In this document: positions 1 to 5,597 of the stretch, piece by piece
Position numbering within the stretch: position 1 is the stretch's first letter
Layout of the letters: each line of letters opens with the position of its first letter
Origin: an uncultured Clostridia bacterium
Lineage (GTDB): Bacteria > Bacillota > Clostridia > Oscillospirales > Acutalibacteraceae
Reading direction: 5' to 3'
DNA: 9,748 bases
Assembly (NCBI GenBank): GCA_946628455.1
Contig: CAMOWP010000064.1
Span: 1-9,748, forward strand
Program-made: the position numbers and the translations under genes
Notes under the pieces: model-generated
Seen by the model: only the letters and a program-made list of their open reading frames with translations
Database searches by the model: none
Told to the model about the DNA's origin: nothing

Positions 1-66
1 TATCGCGAAAAAGATGCCATTTTTGGGCGAACATTCTTTACGACGGGCACCCCTTCAGGAGATTAT

Positions 67-1287
67 TTATTTTGCTTTAAATATAACCTTGAAAGTTGTA
101 TATCCGTTTTCGCTTTTTGCAGAGATTGTTCCGTTGTGAGCTGTAACTATATTTTTTGCAATCGCAAGCCCGAGGCCGTAGCGGTTTTCGTTTCTGTTTC
201 GCGATTCATCCGCGCGGTAAAAGCGTTCAAAGATTTTTTCCTCCTCGCCCTTTGGAATGCCTTCTCCCTTGTTTGTAACGGTGAGGATTATATCTCTGTC
301 CTGCTTTAATTCAACATTAATAGCGCTGCCTGCCTCGCTGTGCTTAATTGCGTTGTCAAGAAGAATAGAAAGAAGCTGGCTGATTTTGAATTCGTTCATA
401 TCAAGCTCAATTCCGTCCTGAATATCGTCTGAAAGAGTAACGCCTTTTTCAAACATAACCGATTCAAAGGTGAGAGTTGATTTTTCAACGAGCTTTGAAA
501 GATTTCCGGTTGAGAATTCCGATTTATCGTTAACCTCCTCGCTCTTTGCAAGCTCAAGCAAATCTGCAATCAGCTTGTTCATTCTGTCGCTCTCGCTCTT
601 TATATTGTCAAGCCATTTGGTTTCAGCGGGGTTGCTCTCAAGCGCGTCCGCGCTTGCAATTATAACGGAAAGGGGAGTTTTAAGCTCGTGCGAAGCGTCC
701 GCAATAAACTGCTTTTGCTTATCAAAGCTCTCCTCAACGGGCGTTGAAATCCAAAGCGCAATCCGCCGTGAAATGAAGAAAATCAGCGCCTCAAGCAAAA
801 CGAACAGCGTCAGCGTCATGGCAAAGGTTTTAATCAGCAGTTTGTTTGTCTGCTCGTTGTCAACAATGGTGATATAATCCCCGCTGACGTAATTATATGA
901 ATACCTTGTAAAATAAAGGTTGCCGATAACCTTTCCCTCGCCGTGTTCCATTATTTTTTCAGCAAGTGCGGTAATCTCCTCAGTGTCTGCCTCTGAATCC
1001 GAGTGGTTAAAAATCGCAATCGGGGAATCGGAGCTGTCGAGCGTAACCGTGTAAACGGTGTGGTCCATAAATCTTACGTTCCCGAATTCCTGCTCGTCCT
1101 TTTTAGCATCGTTCGGCGGCTCAAGCATATCCTTGAACTTTTCAAACATCGTTTCGTTCAGGCTTCGGATAACGCCGTTTTGCTGCTGGTTGTAGGTCTG
1201 TATGTTGTAAGCTGCGAAAGTGCCTGTGCTTACAAGAGTCATAATCATAAATATAACGCAGAAAACCTTGTTTTTTAATTTGTTCAC
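67..1287 (-). CDS. Two-component sensor histidine kinase (HisKA/HATPase_c)
   Basis: Membrane sensor kinase of 406 residues that should autophosphorylate and pass phosphate to the response regulator encoded just upstream. A first membrane segment lies at about residues 8-26, an extracytoplasmic sensor region at 27-150 and a second membrane segment at about 151-173. The HisKA motif ASHELKTPLS has the phospho-accepting His at 200. The ATPase domain shows the N box DNAIKH (311-316), G1 box NKGEGIP (339-345), F box ERFYR (354-358) and G2 box YGLGLAI (370-376), so the catalytic set is complete. A HAMP domain is not obvious; only about 20 residues separate the second membrane segment from HisKA. The start is GTG, overlapping the regulator's stop as GTGA, with GGAG 8 nt upstream. 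The sensor region resembles nothing I recognise, so the stimulus is unknown. No clear terminator follows in the 66 bases left in the window. Confidence 0.95.
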   Translation of the reverse strand: MNKLKNKVFCVIFMIMTLVSTGTFAAYNIQTYNQQQNGVIRSLNETMFEKFKDMLEPPNDAKKDEQEFGNVRFMDHTVYTVTLDSSDSPIAIFNHSDSEADTEEITALAEKIMEHGEGKVIGNLYFTRYSYNYVSGDYITIVDNEQTNKLLIKTFAMTLTLFVLLEALIFFISRRIALWISTPVEESFDKQKQFIADASHELKTPLSVIIASADALESNPAETKWLDNIKSESDRMNKLIADLLELAKSEEVNDKSEFSTGNLSKLVEKSTLTFESVMFEKGVTLSDDIQDGIELDMNEFKISQLLSILLDNAIKHSEAGSAINVELKQDRDIILTVTNKGEGIPKGEEEKIFERFYRADESRNRNENRYGLGLAIAKNIVTAHNGTISAKSENGYTTFKVIFKAK

Positions 1288-1967
1288 TGAGCTGTCTCCA
1301 TTCTGTAGCCCATTCCGCGGACTGCTTTAATGTTTACCTTTGATTCAATCGCCTTGAGCTTGCGCCTGATAAAGGAAAGATACGCCTCAAGGTTGTTTGA
1401 TTCAATTTCGTTATCGTAACCCCACACCTTGTCGTAAATCATATCCTTTGAAAGAATCTGGTTAGGGTTTGAAATAAAGTATTCAAGAAGCTGAAATTCC
1501 TTGTTGATAACCGAAATTTCCTCGCCCGAGGCGGTGCAGATAAGCTTTGAAGATTTTGTGTTGAGCTGTAAATCGCCGAATTCAATGTAATCCTTTTCGG
1601 GAGCGGCGTTGTCAACCCTTAGCTGAAGGTTAACCCTTGCAACAAGCTCATCAATGTGAAACGGCTTCGTTACGTAATCGTTGGCGCCGCCCGTCAGCCC
1701 CTGGAGCTTATCCTCAAGCATAGATTTTGCAGTCAGCATTATAACCTTTGATTCAATCTTTTCCTCTCTTATCTCCTTGAGTATTTCAAAGCCGTTCATC
1801 TTCGGCAGCATAACGTCAAGGATGATTAAATCGTAAATTCCGCTTTCCGCGTTGTAAAGCCCGTCCTCGCCGTCGGTTGAAATGTCAACCTCATAGTTCT
1901 CTTTTTTCAGCCTTGAAGCAACAACGTCCGCAAGCTTGTATTCATCTTCAACTATTAAAATTCGCAT
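1284..1967 (-). CDS. OmpR/PhoB-family response regulator
   Basis: DNA-binding response regulator of 227 residues and cognate partner of the overlapping kinase gene. The receiver domain (about 1-115) has the acidic pocket E7/D8, the phospho-acceptor D51 in LDVMLP, T79 in LTAKS and K101 in VTKPF, all the expected active-site residues. The winged-helix Trans_reg_C domain occupies about 128-223 and ends in the family-typical VRGMGYRM. Length is normal for the family. The 4-nt overlap with the kinase gene indicates translational coupling in one operon. The ribosome binding site is weak (GGGTGA about 4 nt before ATG). A possible promoter (TATAAC with a poor -35) lies in the 65-nt gap upstream, next to the inverted repeat at 1994-2042. 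Kinase and regulator are typical of pairs sensing envelope, phosphate or antibiotic stress, but no target genes nearby fix the role. Confidence 0.95.
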   Translation of the reverse strand: MRILIVEDEYKLADVVASRLKKENYEVDISTDGEDGLYNAESGIYDLIILDVMLPKMNGFEILKEIREEKIESKVIMLTAKSMLEDKLQGLTGGANDYVTKPFHIDELVARVNLQLRVDNAAPEKDYIEFGDLQLNTKSSKLICTASGEEISVINKEFQLLEYFISNPNQILSKDMIYDKVWGYDNEIESNNLEAYLSFIRRKLKAIESKVNIKAVRGMGYRMETAQ

Positions 1968-1993
1968 AATGTCACCCGCTTTTATATTTCGTT

Positions 1994-2042
1994 ATACAAA
2001 TAATAAATGCCTAACGTTAAACGAAACTTAAATTATTTGTAT
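1994..2042. repeat. 11-bp perfect inverted repeat around a TAACGTTA palindrome
   Basis: The left arm ATACAAATAAT (1994-2004) is exactly repeated in inverse at 2032-2042, separated by 27 bp that contain the 8-bp palindrome TAACGTTA. It spans the stop codon of the acetyltransferase gene and the presumed promoter of the response regulator. There is no U-tract, so it is not a standard intrinsic terminator. It could be an operator for the two-component system or an mRNA 3'-end structure; AT-richness makes chance partly possible. Confidence 0.5.
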
Positions 2043-2671
2043 TTTTCGAGCATTTCTTCGGGAATAGGTACTCCGTGGTTGTAAAATTTCTCGTCCTCTT
2101 CGGTAATCTCTCTTAATATCCTGCAAGGGTTGCCCGCTGCGATAACGTTTTCGGGTATGTCGTGAGTAACAACAGAGCCTGCGCCGATAATCGAGTTATC
2201 CCCGATTTTTGTTCCGGGCATAATCAGCGCGCCCGAGCCTATCCATACGTTGTTCCCTATAAATACGGGCAGGTTGTACTGAAGCGCTTCGCGCCTTAAG
2301 GTCGGGCTTGTCGGGTGACACGCAGTTGCAATAGTAACGTTAGGCGCAATGAGAACGTTGTCGCCAATGAAAATGTGCGTGTCGTCAACAAGAGTAAGGT
2401 TGAAATTCGAGTAAAATCTTTTGCCTGCGTGAACGTGGCGCCCGCCGAGGTTTGAATGAAACGGCGGCTCAATGTAAGAGCCTTCGCCGATTTCGGCAAA
2501 CATCTCTTTGAGCATTTCCTCGCGCTTTTTAAGCCCTTCGGGCGTTGCAGGGGTCTGATTATACTGATTAACTCTTTCAATCAGCGTTTCCTGATATTCC
2601 ATTAATTCTTCGTCGTTCGGGTCATAAATCTTTCCTGAATGCATTTTTTCAAAAATCTCGTCAAGTGCCAT
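2033..2671 (-). CDS. Sugar O-acetyltransferase (maltose/galactoside acetyltransferase type, LbH fold)
   Basis: Cytoplasmic acetyl-CoA-dependent O-acetyltransferase of 212 residues, the usual length of the Maa/LacA/NodL family. The N-terminal helical mac domain runs from about 5-60, followed by IEPPFHSNLGG and the left-handed beta-helix hexapeptide repeats (IFIGDNV, IAPNVTI, VWIGSGA, KIGDNSIIGAGSVV) at about 75-185. The catalytic His is H119 in ACHPTSP, matching the THP motif of LacA. The end IAAGNPCRILREI is family-typical. An upstream extension of the frame exists, but I chose ATG at 2671 because AAGGAG stands about 7 nt before it and the protein then starts like family members. The gene is alone between its own promoter and the kinase operon. 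The acetylated sugar (maltose, glucose, galactoside or an envelope sugar) cannot be decided from the sequence. Confidence 0.92.
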   Translation of the reverse strand: MALDEIFEKMHSGKIYDPNDEELMEYQETLIERVNQYNQTPATPEGLKKREEMLKEMFAEIGEGSYIEPPFHSNLGGRHVHAGKRFYSNFNLTLVDDTHIFIGDNVLIAPNVTIATACHPTSPTLRREALQYNLPVFIGNNVWIGSGALIMPGTKIGDNSIIGAGSVVTHDIPENVIAAGNPCRILREITEEDEKFYNHGVPIPEEMLEKYK

Positions 2672-2699
2672 AGCAAACTCCTTAATAATTATTAAAACA

Positions 2700-2728
2700 A
2701 TTATACCATATTCCAAACGGAATGTAAA
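2700..2728 (-). promoter_or_regulatory. Promoter of the O-acetyltransferase gene, with inverted repeat in the spacer
   Basis: On the minus strand TTTACA (2723-2728) is followed after 17 bp by TATAAT (2700-2705). The -10 is also extended (TGGTATAAT). The spacer holds ATTCC-gttt-GGAAT (2710-2723), a perfect 5-bp inverted repeat that could be an operator. The -35 lies inside the U-tract region of the terminator of the preceding gene. Confidence 0.75.
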
Positions 2729-2753
2729 ACAAAAAGGGCGGATATTTCCGCCC
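2726..2753 (-). terminator. Intrinsic terminator of the PadR/membrane-protein operon
   Basis: On the minus strand a 7-bp GC-rich stem GGGCGGA/TCCGCCC with a 4-nt AATA loop (2736-2753) is followed by TTTTTGTTTT. It lies 8 nt after the stop of the membrane-protein gene. Confidence 0.88.
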
Positions 2754-2761
2754 ATAGAATA

Positions 2762-4039
2762 CTAATTCCTCTTTTCAATTTTGATATGGTTGACGTTGAC
2801 AGGATACCTGCCCTGCTCAACGGGGAAAGAAAACTTACTTTCATTATCCGTCTTGACCCAGCTGCTGTTTTTATATTCCTTCTTAAATGAATACTTAGCT
2901 GACTCAGGGTCGGACGGCATAGAGAAAACGTAAACATATTTTTGGCTCGGTGTGTATTCAAGCACATTGTTCTTAATTTTGTATTTTATATTTCCGATTT
3001 TTCCCTCTGTCATATATGAGGAGGTGTTTTTACCGCCAACCGTATCGATATAGTAGTATTCATAATAGTCATCAGTGTCGTTTCGGGCGGCGAAGGTGCT
3101 TAAGAAAACAGCTTTGCCGTTTACTTTTAATTTTGCATTATCTTCATATGCAACATCGCTTAGTTTTTCATTCGTCATCTCGCCTGAAAAATCAACGGGA
3201 GAGTCGCTTTCGGCAATAATGATTCTATCACGTTCGGTGTAGCCGTCTTTAATTCCTGCCATATCTGATGCGGCGAAGCCGATATAAACTACAAGAACAG
3301 CCAGCATAAGCCCAATGCATGCCCTGAAGGTGTATTCCTTAATGTGCTTTTGCCTGAGTGTGTAATGCGTATTTGATGTCTTTTTCGTAAAGCGTAAAAC
3401 TGCAATTATTATTCCGTAAACGGAAAGATAGAGTGTAATTGAAATGATAAACAATATGTCGGGCGGAATGATTTCAATATCGCTTGAAACAACGGTTTTC
3501 ACCGCCTGCATATCACCTGACATTAAAGAAGCTATGAATATCAAAAATGTGCTTGTAAGCGCCGCCTTAACGCCCATATGAATTATCATTATCGCCTTGG
3601 TTGCAATAACAAAGGTCTGGTATAACAGCCCGTATAATATAAGCTTTTTATCAGAATTTTTAACAGCGGTGGTTATAACATAAAGCAGAATGAAAGCTGC
3701 ATAAAGTCCGATTCTCATTAAAGAATCAAAGCTATATTCGTCCCATGCTGCGAAAACAGAAAGCGCAGTAGTTATAACTCCGCAAGCCATAAACCCGTAC
3801 GCTGTGCTTACAATTCCGAAATTGCTTTTGTAAAGCCTTGACATACTGTGCGAAACCGCTTCGCCGTCGCCCATTCTGCCGATAGCCTGAGACAGCGCCG
3901 AATCGTAATCATAGCCCGCGTCGGTATAGAACTTGATTCTGTCGTCAAGGTGGGCGGCAATCTCAGCGGCTATTTCCGCCTTAGCCTGTTTATCCTTGAT
4001 TTCCGCAACCGCCGATTCAATGTATTCTTCTCTTGTCAT
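2762..4039 (-). CDS. PadR-associated membrane protein with HAAS/permease-prefix-like N-terminus
   Basis: Predicted integral membrane protein of 425 residues. The first 70 residues (MTREEYIESAV, then E-rich helices and a YDYDSALSQAIGRMGD motif) look like the helical HAAS / permease prefix domain that commonly accompanies PadR regulators. About six membrane segments follow (roughly 73-98, 104-126, 132-156, 158-174, 194-216 and 239-258). The last ~165 residues form a soluble, probably extracytoplasmic, domain that I do not recognise, rich in Tyr, Lys and Asp. I chose ATG at 4039 with AAAGGA upstream; an in-frame TTG at 4084 would overlap the PadR gene and add residues unlike the family. It is co-transcribed with the PadR gene 37 nt upstream and is probably repressed with it. 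Such pairs are thought to sense or respond to envelope or drug stress; the specific function is unknown. Confidence 0.82.
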   Translation of the reverse strand: MTREEYIESAVAEIKDKQAKAEIAAEIAAHLDDRIKFYTDAGYDYDSALSQAIGRMGDGEAVSHSMSRLYKSNFGIVSTAYGFMACGVITTALSVFAAWDEYSFDSLMRIGLYAAFILLYVITTAVKNSDKKLILYGLLYQTFVIATKAIMIIHMGVKAALTSTFLIFIASLMSGDMQAVKTVVSSDIEIIPPDILFIISITLYLSVYGIIIAVLRFTKKTSNTHYTLRQKHIKEYTFRACIGLMLAVLVVYIGFAASDMAGIKDGYTERDRIIIAESDSPVDFSGEMTNEKLSDVAYEDNAKLKVNGKAVFLSTFAARNDTDDYYEYYYIDTVGGKNTSSYMTEGKIGNIKYKIKNNVLEYTPSQKYVYVFSMPSDPESAKYSFKKEYKNSSWVKTDNESKFSFPVEQGRYPVNVNHIKIEKRN

Positions 4040-4076
4040 AATTTGCTGTTGTCCTTTATCAGAATTGTGAATTGAT

Positions 4077-4403
4077 TTATGCAAAGCCTAAAACCTTGTT
4101 TACATTTGTGCTGAAGGATTTCCACTCCGCCTCCTTTTCCTGAAGCTGCTTCTTGCCCTTTTTCGTTATGTGATAATACTTTCTGTTTCTTCCGTCAAAT
4201 TCTTCCCAGTAGCTCTCAAGGAGCTTTTCCTTTTCAAGCGCGTGAAGAATAGGGTAAAGCGTGCCTTCACTCATTTCAAAGGCGTTTTCGCTCCTGATTT
4301 CAAGCTCGCGGATAATCTTGTAGCCGTATAAATCCTTGTTTTCAAGAACAGCAAGAACAAGAAGGTGGGTGCTTCCCTTTAACAATTCCTTTGAGTATTT
4401 CAT
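4077..4403 (-). CDS. PadR-family transcriptional repressor
   Basis: Small winged-helix regulator of 108 residues, the size of the short (PadR-s2) subfamily. Typical features are LLKGSTHLLVLAVL and LYGYKIIREL at the N-terminus, the recognition-helix motif SEGTLYPILHALEKEKLL (46-62) and the wing GRNRKYYHITKKGKK (71-85), with a short C-terminal helix for dimerisation. I chose ATG at 4403 because a perfect GGAGG stands 5 nt before it; a longer frame would begin inside the operator. It heads an operon with the membrane protein downstream. Its promoter is covered by an 18-bp-arm palindrome, so it very likely represses its own operon and is released by a ligand (often a toxic compound) that I cannot name. 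Confidence 0.95.
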   Translation of the reverse strand: MKYSKELLKGSTHLLVLAVLENKDLYGYKIIRELEIRSENAFEMSEGTLYPILHALEKEKLLESYWEEFDGRNRKYYHITKKGKKQLQEKEAEWKSFSTNVNKVLGFA

Positions 4404-4422
4404 AATGTCCTCCTTTATAAAA

Positions 4423-4464
4423 ATACCTTGTGTTACAATGCATATACATTGTAACACAAGGTAT
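4423..4464. promoter_or_regulatory. PadR operator: perfect 18-bp inverted repeat
   Basis: ATACCTTGTGTTACAATG (4423-4440) is exactly inverted at 4447-4464 with a 6-bp CATATA spacer. Its core ACAATG...CATTGT resembles the ATGT/ACAT dyads bound by PadR proteins. One arm covers the -10 element and part of the promoter spacer; the other covers the start-site region. Confidence 0.88.
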
Positions 4465-4476
4465 ACTTTTTGTCAA
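4448..4476 (-). promoter_or_regulatory. Near-consensus promoter of the PadR operon
   Basis: On the minus strand a perfect -35 TTGACA (4471-4476) is separated by exactly 17 bp from TACAAT (4448-4453). The -10 lies within the operator arm, so this strong promoter should be silent when PadR is bound. Confidence 0.88.
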
Positions 4477-4502
4477 TAGAAAAAGGGCGAATATTTTCGC
4501 CC
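4477..4502 (-). terminator. Intrinsic terminator of ddh
   Basis: On the minus strand the stem GGGCGAA/TTCGCCC (7 bp, 4-nt loop, 4485-4502) is followed by TTTTTCTAT. It lies 18 nt after the ddh stop and directly abuts the -35 of the PadR promoter. It is nearly the same hairpin as the terminator at 2726-2753. Confidence 0.88.
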
Positions 4503-4520
4503 TTAATTCCGCATTCCGAA

Positions 4521-5498
4521 TTATAAGCAGTGCGCTCTTAATTCCTCGCCTGATTTTGCGCTGAGATAAGCGGGTGCGATGTCGAAAACTGTCATAGCTC
4601 CCGTCTTTCCTTCCTTGTTGAGCCTTGCAGCAGCTCTTGCATATGCAACGATAACAGAGCCTGTAAATTCAGGGTTTGAATCAAGCTTTAAGCTGTATTC
4701 AATAACGTGCTTTGTGCCGTCGCTCGTTTCGCCTGAGTAGATAACCGAGCCGCCGTGCGGAAGGCCGCTGTGGTCGCGCTTCATCTCGTCGGCAGAAATG
4801 AAATGTACCGTTGTGTCGTAGTCCGAGAAATAGTTCGGCATAGTCTTGATTTCATTTTCAATTCTTGCAAGATCTGCACCTTCTTCGGCAACAACGAAGC
4901 ATTCTCTCGTGTGCTTTTCACGTGTTGAAAGCTCAGGGTTTTCGCCGTTTCTAACTCTGTCAAGCGCAGCAGGAACGGGGATAGTATACTGCCTGCAGTC
5001 AATAACGCCGTCAATTCTTCTAACAGCGTCCGAGTGTCCCTGGCTTACGCCCTTGCCCCAGAAGGTGTAGTCCTTGCCGTTTGGAAGAACTGCGCTTGCA
5101 TAAAGCCTGTTAAGCGAGAACATACCCGGGTCCCAGCCGCAGGAGATAATGCCGATTTTGCCTGCCGCCTTTGCAGCCTTGTCAACATTTTCAAAGTGAA
5201 CGGGAATGTTTGCGTGGGTGTCAAATGAATCAATAACGTTGTAAAGCGCCGCATACTTAGGAGTCATCTCAGGTAAATCGGTAGCCGAGCCGCCGCAGAT
5301 AATAAGAACGTCGATATCCTCCTGTCCCTTATCAAGCTCGTCTGTGCTTTTAACTGGTACACCGTCAGTTTTAATTGTGAGCGTGCTCGGGTCACGCCTT
5401 GTGTAAACAGCCTTGAGCTCAATGTCGCTGTTCATTTTAACGGCAGCCTCAACGCCGCGTCCGAGATTGCCGTAGCCTAAAATTCCAACCTTAATCAT
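4521..5498 (-). CDS. ddh: meso-Diaminopimelate dehydrogenase
   Basis: NADPH-dependent enzyme of 325 residues that makes meso-2,6-diaminopimelate from tetrahydrodipicolinate and ammonia in one step, feeding lysine and peptidoglycan synthesis. The Rossmann motif ILGYGNLG (6-13) binds the nucleotide. Family-diagnostic segments are SFDTH (91-95), SCGWDPGMFSLNR (119-131) and WGKGVSQGHSDAVRRIDGV (147-165), which build the substrate and hydride-transfer site. Length matches characterised Ddh proteins (about 320-327). ATG at 5498 is supported by GGAGG 8 nt upstream. The gene stands alone between its own promoter and terminator and no other dap or lys genes are in the window, so it may act beside a full succinylase, acetylase or aminotransferase route elsewhere. 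I see no damaged motif. Confidence 0.97.
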   Translation of the reverse strand: MIKVGILGYGNLGRGVEAAVKMNSDIELKAVYTRRDPSTLTIKTDGVPVKSTDELDKGQEDIDVLIICGGSATDLPEMTPKYAALYNVIDSFDTHANIPVHFENVDKAAKAAGKIGIISCGWDPGMFSLNRLYASAVLPNGKDYTFWGKGVSQGHSDAVRRIDGVIDCRQYTIPVPAALDRVRNGENPELSTREKHTRECFVVAEEGADLARIENEIKTMPNYFSDYDTTVHFISADEMKRDHSGLPHGGSVIYSGETSDGTKHVIEYSLKLDSNPEFTGSVIVAYARAAARLNKEGKTGAMTVFDIAPAYLSAKSGEELRAHCL

Positions 5499-5528
5499 AA
5501 TTTTGTCCTCCTTAAAAATATTAAAACT

Positions 5529-5557
5529 ATTCTATCATAAAGTGTAAATAATATCAA
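5529..5557 (-). promoter_or_regulatory. Promoter of ddh
   Basis: On the minus strand TTGATA (5552-5557) and TAGAAT (5529-5534) are separated by exactly 17 bp, about 30 nt before the start codon. No lysine riboswitch or operator-like dyad is visible in the short leader. Confidence 0.78.
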
Positions 5558-5558
5558 T

Positions 5559-5589
5559 AAAAAATTGACAGGGTGATTAACCCTGTCAA
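5559..5589 (-). terminator. Intrinsic terminator of the secreted-protein gene
   Basis: On the minus strand TTGACAGGGT/ACCCTGTCAA forms a perfect 10-bp stem with a 5-nt loop (5565-5589), followed by TTTTTT (5559-5564). It lies 8 nt after the stop codon at 5598. Confidence 0.92.
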
Positions 5590-5597
5590 CTTAATGT

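Noticed and set aside
1..66. Short GC-richer stretch after the kinase stop that is open in one frame on each strand (plus YREKDAIFGRTFF..., minus PVVKNVRPKMASFS...).
   Set aside because: Too short and cut by the window edge; neither reading has a supported start or end. It may be an intergenic repeat or a neighbouring gene's edge, but this cannot be settled here.
470..1278. Plus-strand open frames antisense to the sensor kinase gene.
   Set aside because: They lie wholly within a well-supported kinase gene, lack ribosome binding sites and show no family-like sequence.
2672..2755. 28-residue N-terminal extension of the acetyltransferase.
   Set aside because: It would be translated from within the preceding terminator and the gene's own promoter; the internal ATG at 2671 has an AAGGAG site.
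4404..4457. 18-residue N-terminal extension of the PadR protein.
   Set aside because: It overlaps the operator and probable start site; the ATG at 4403 has a perfect GGAGG.
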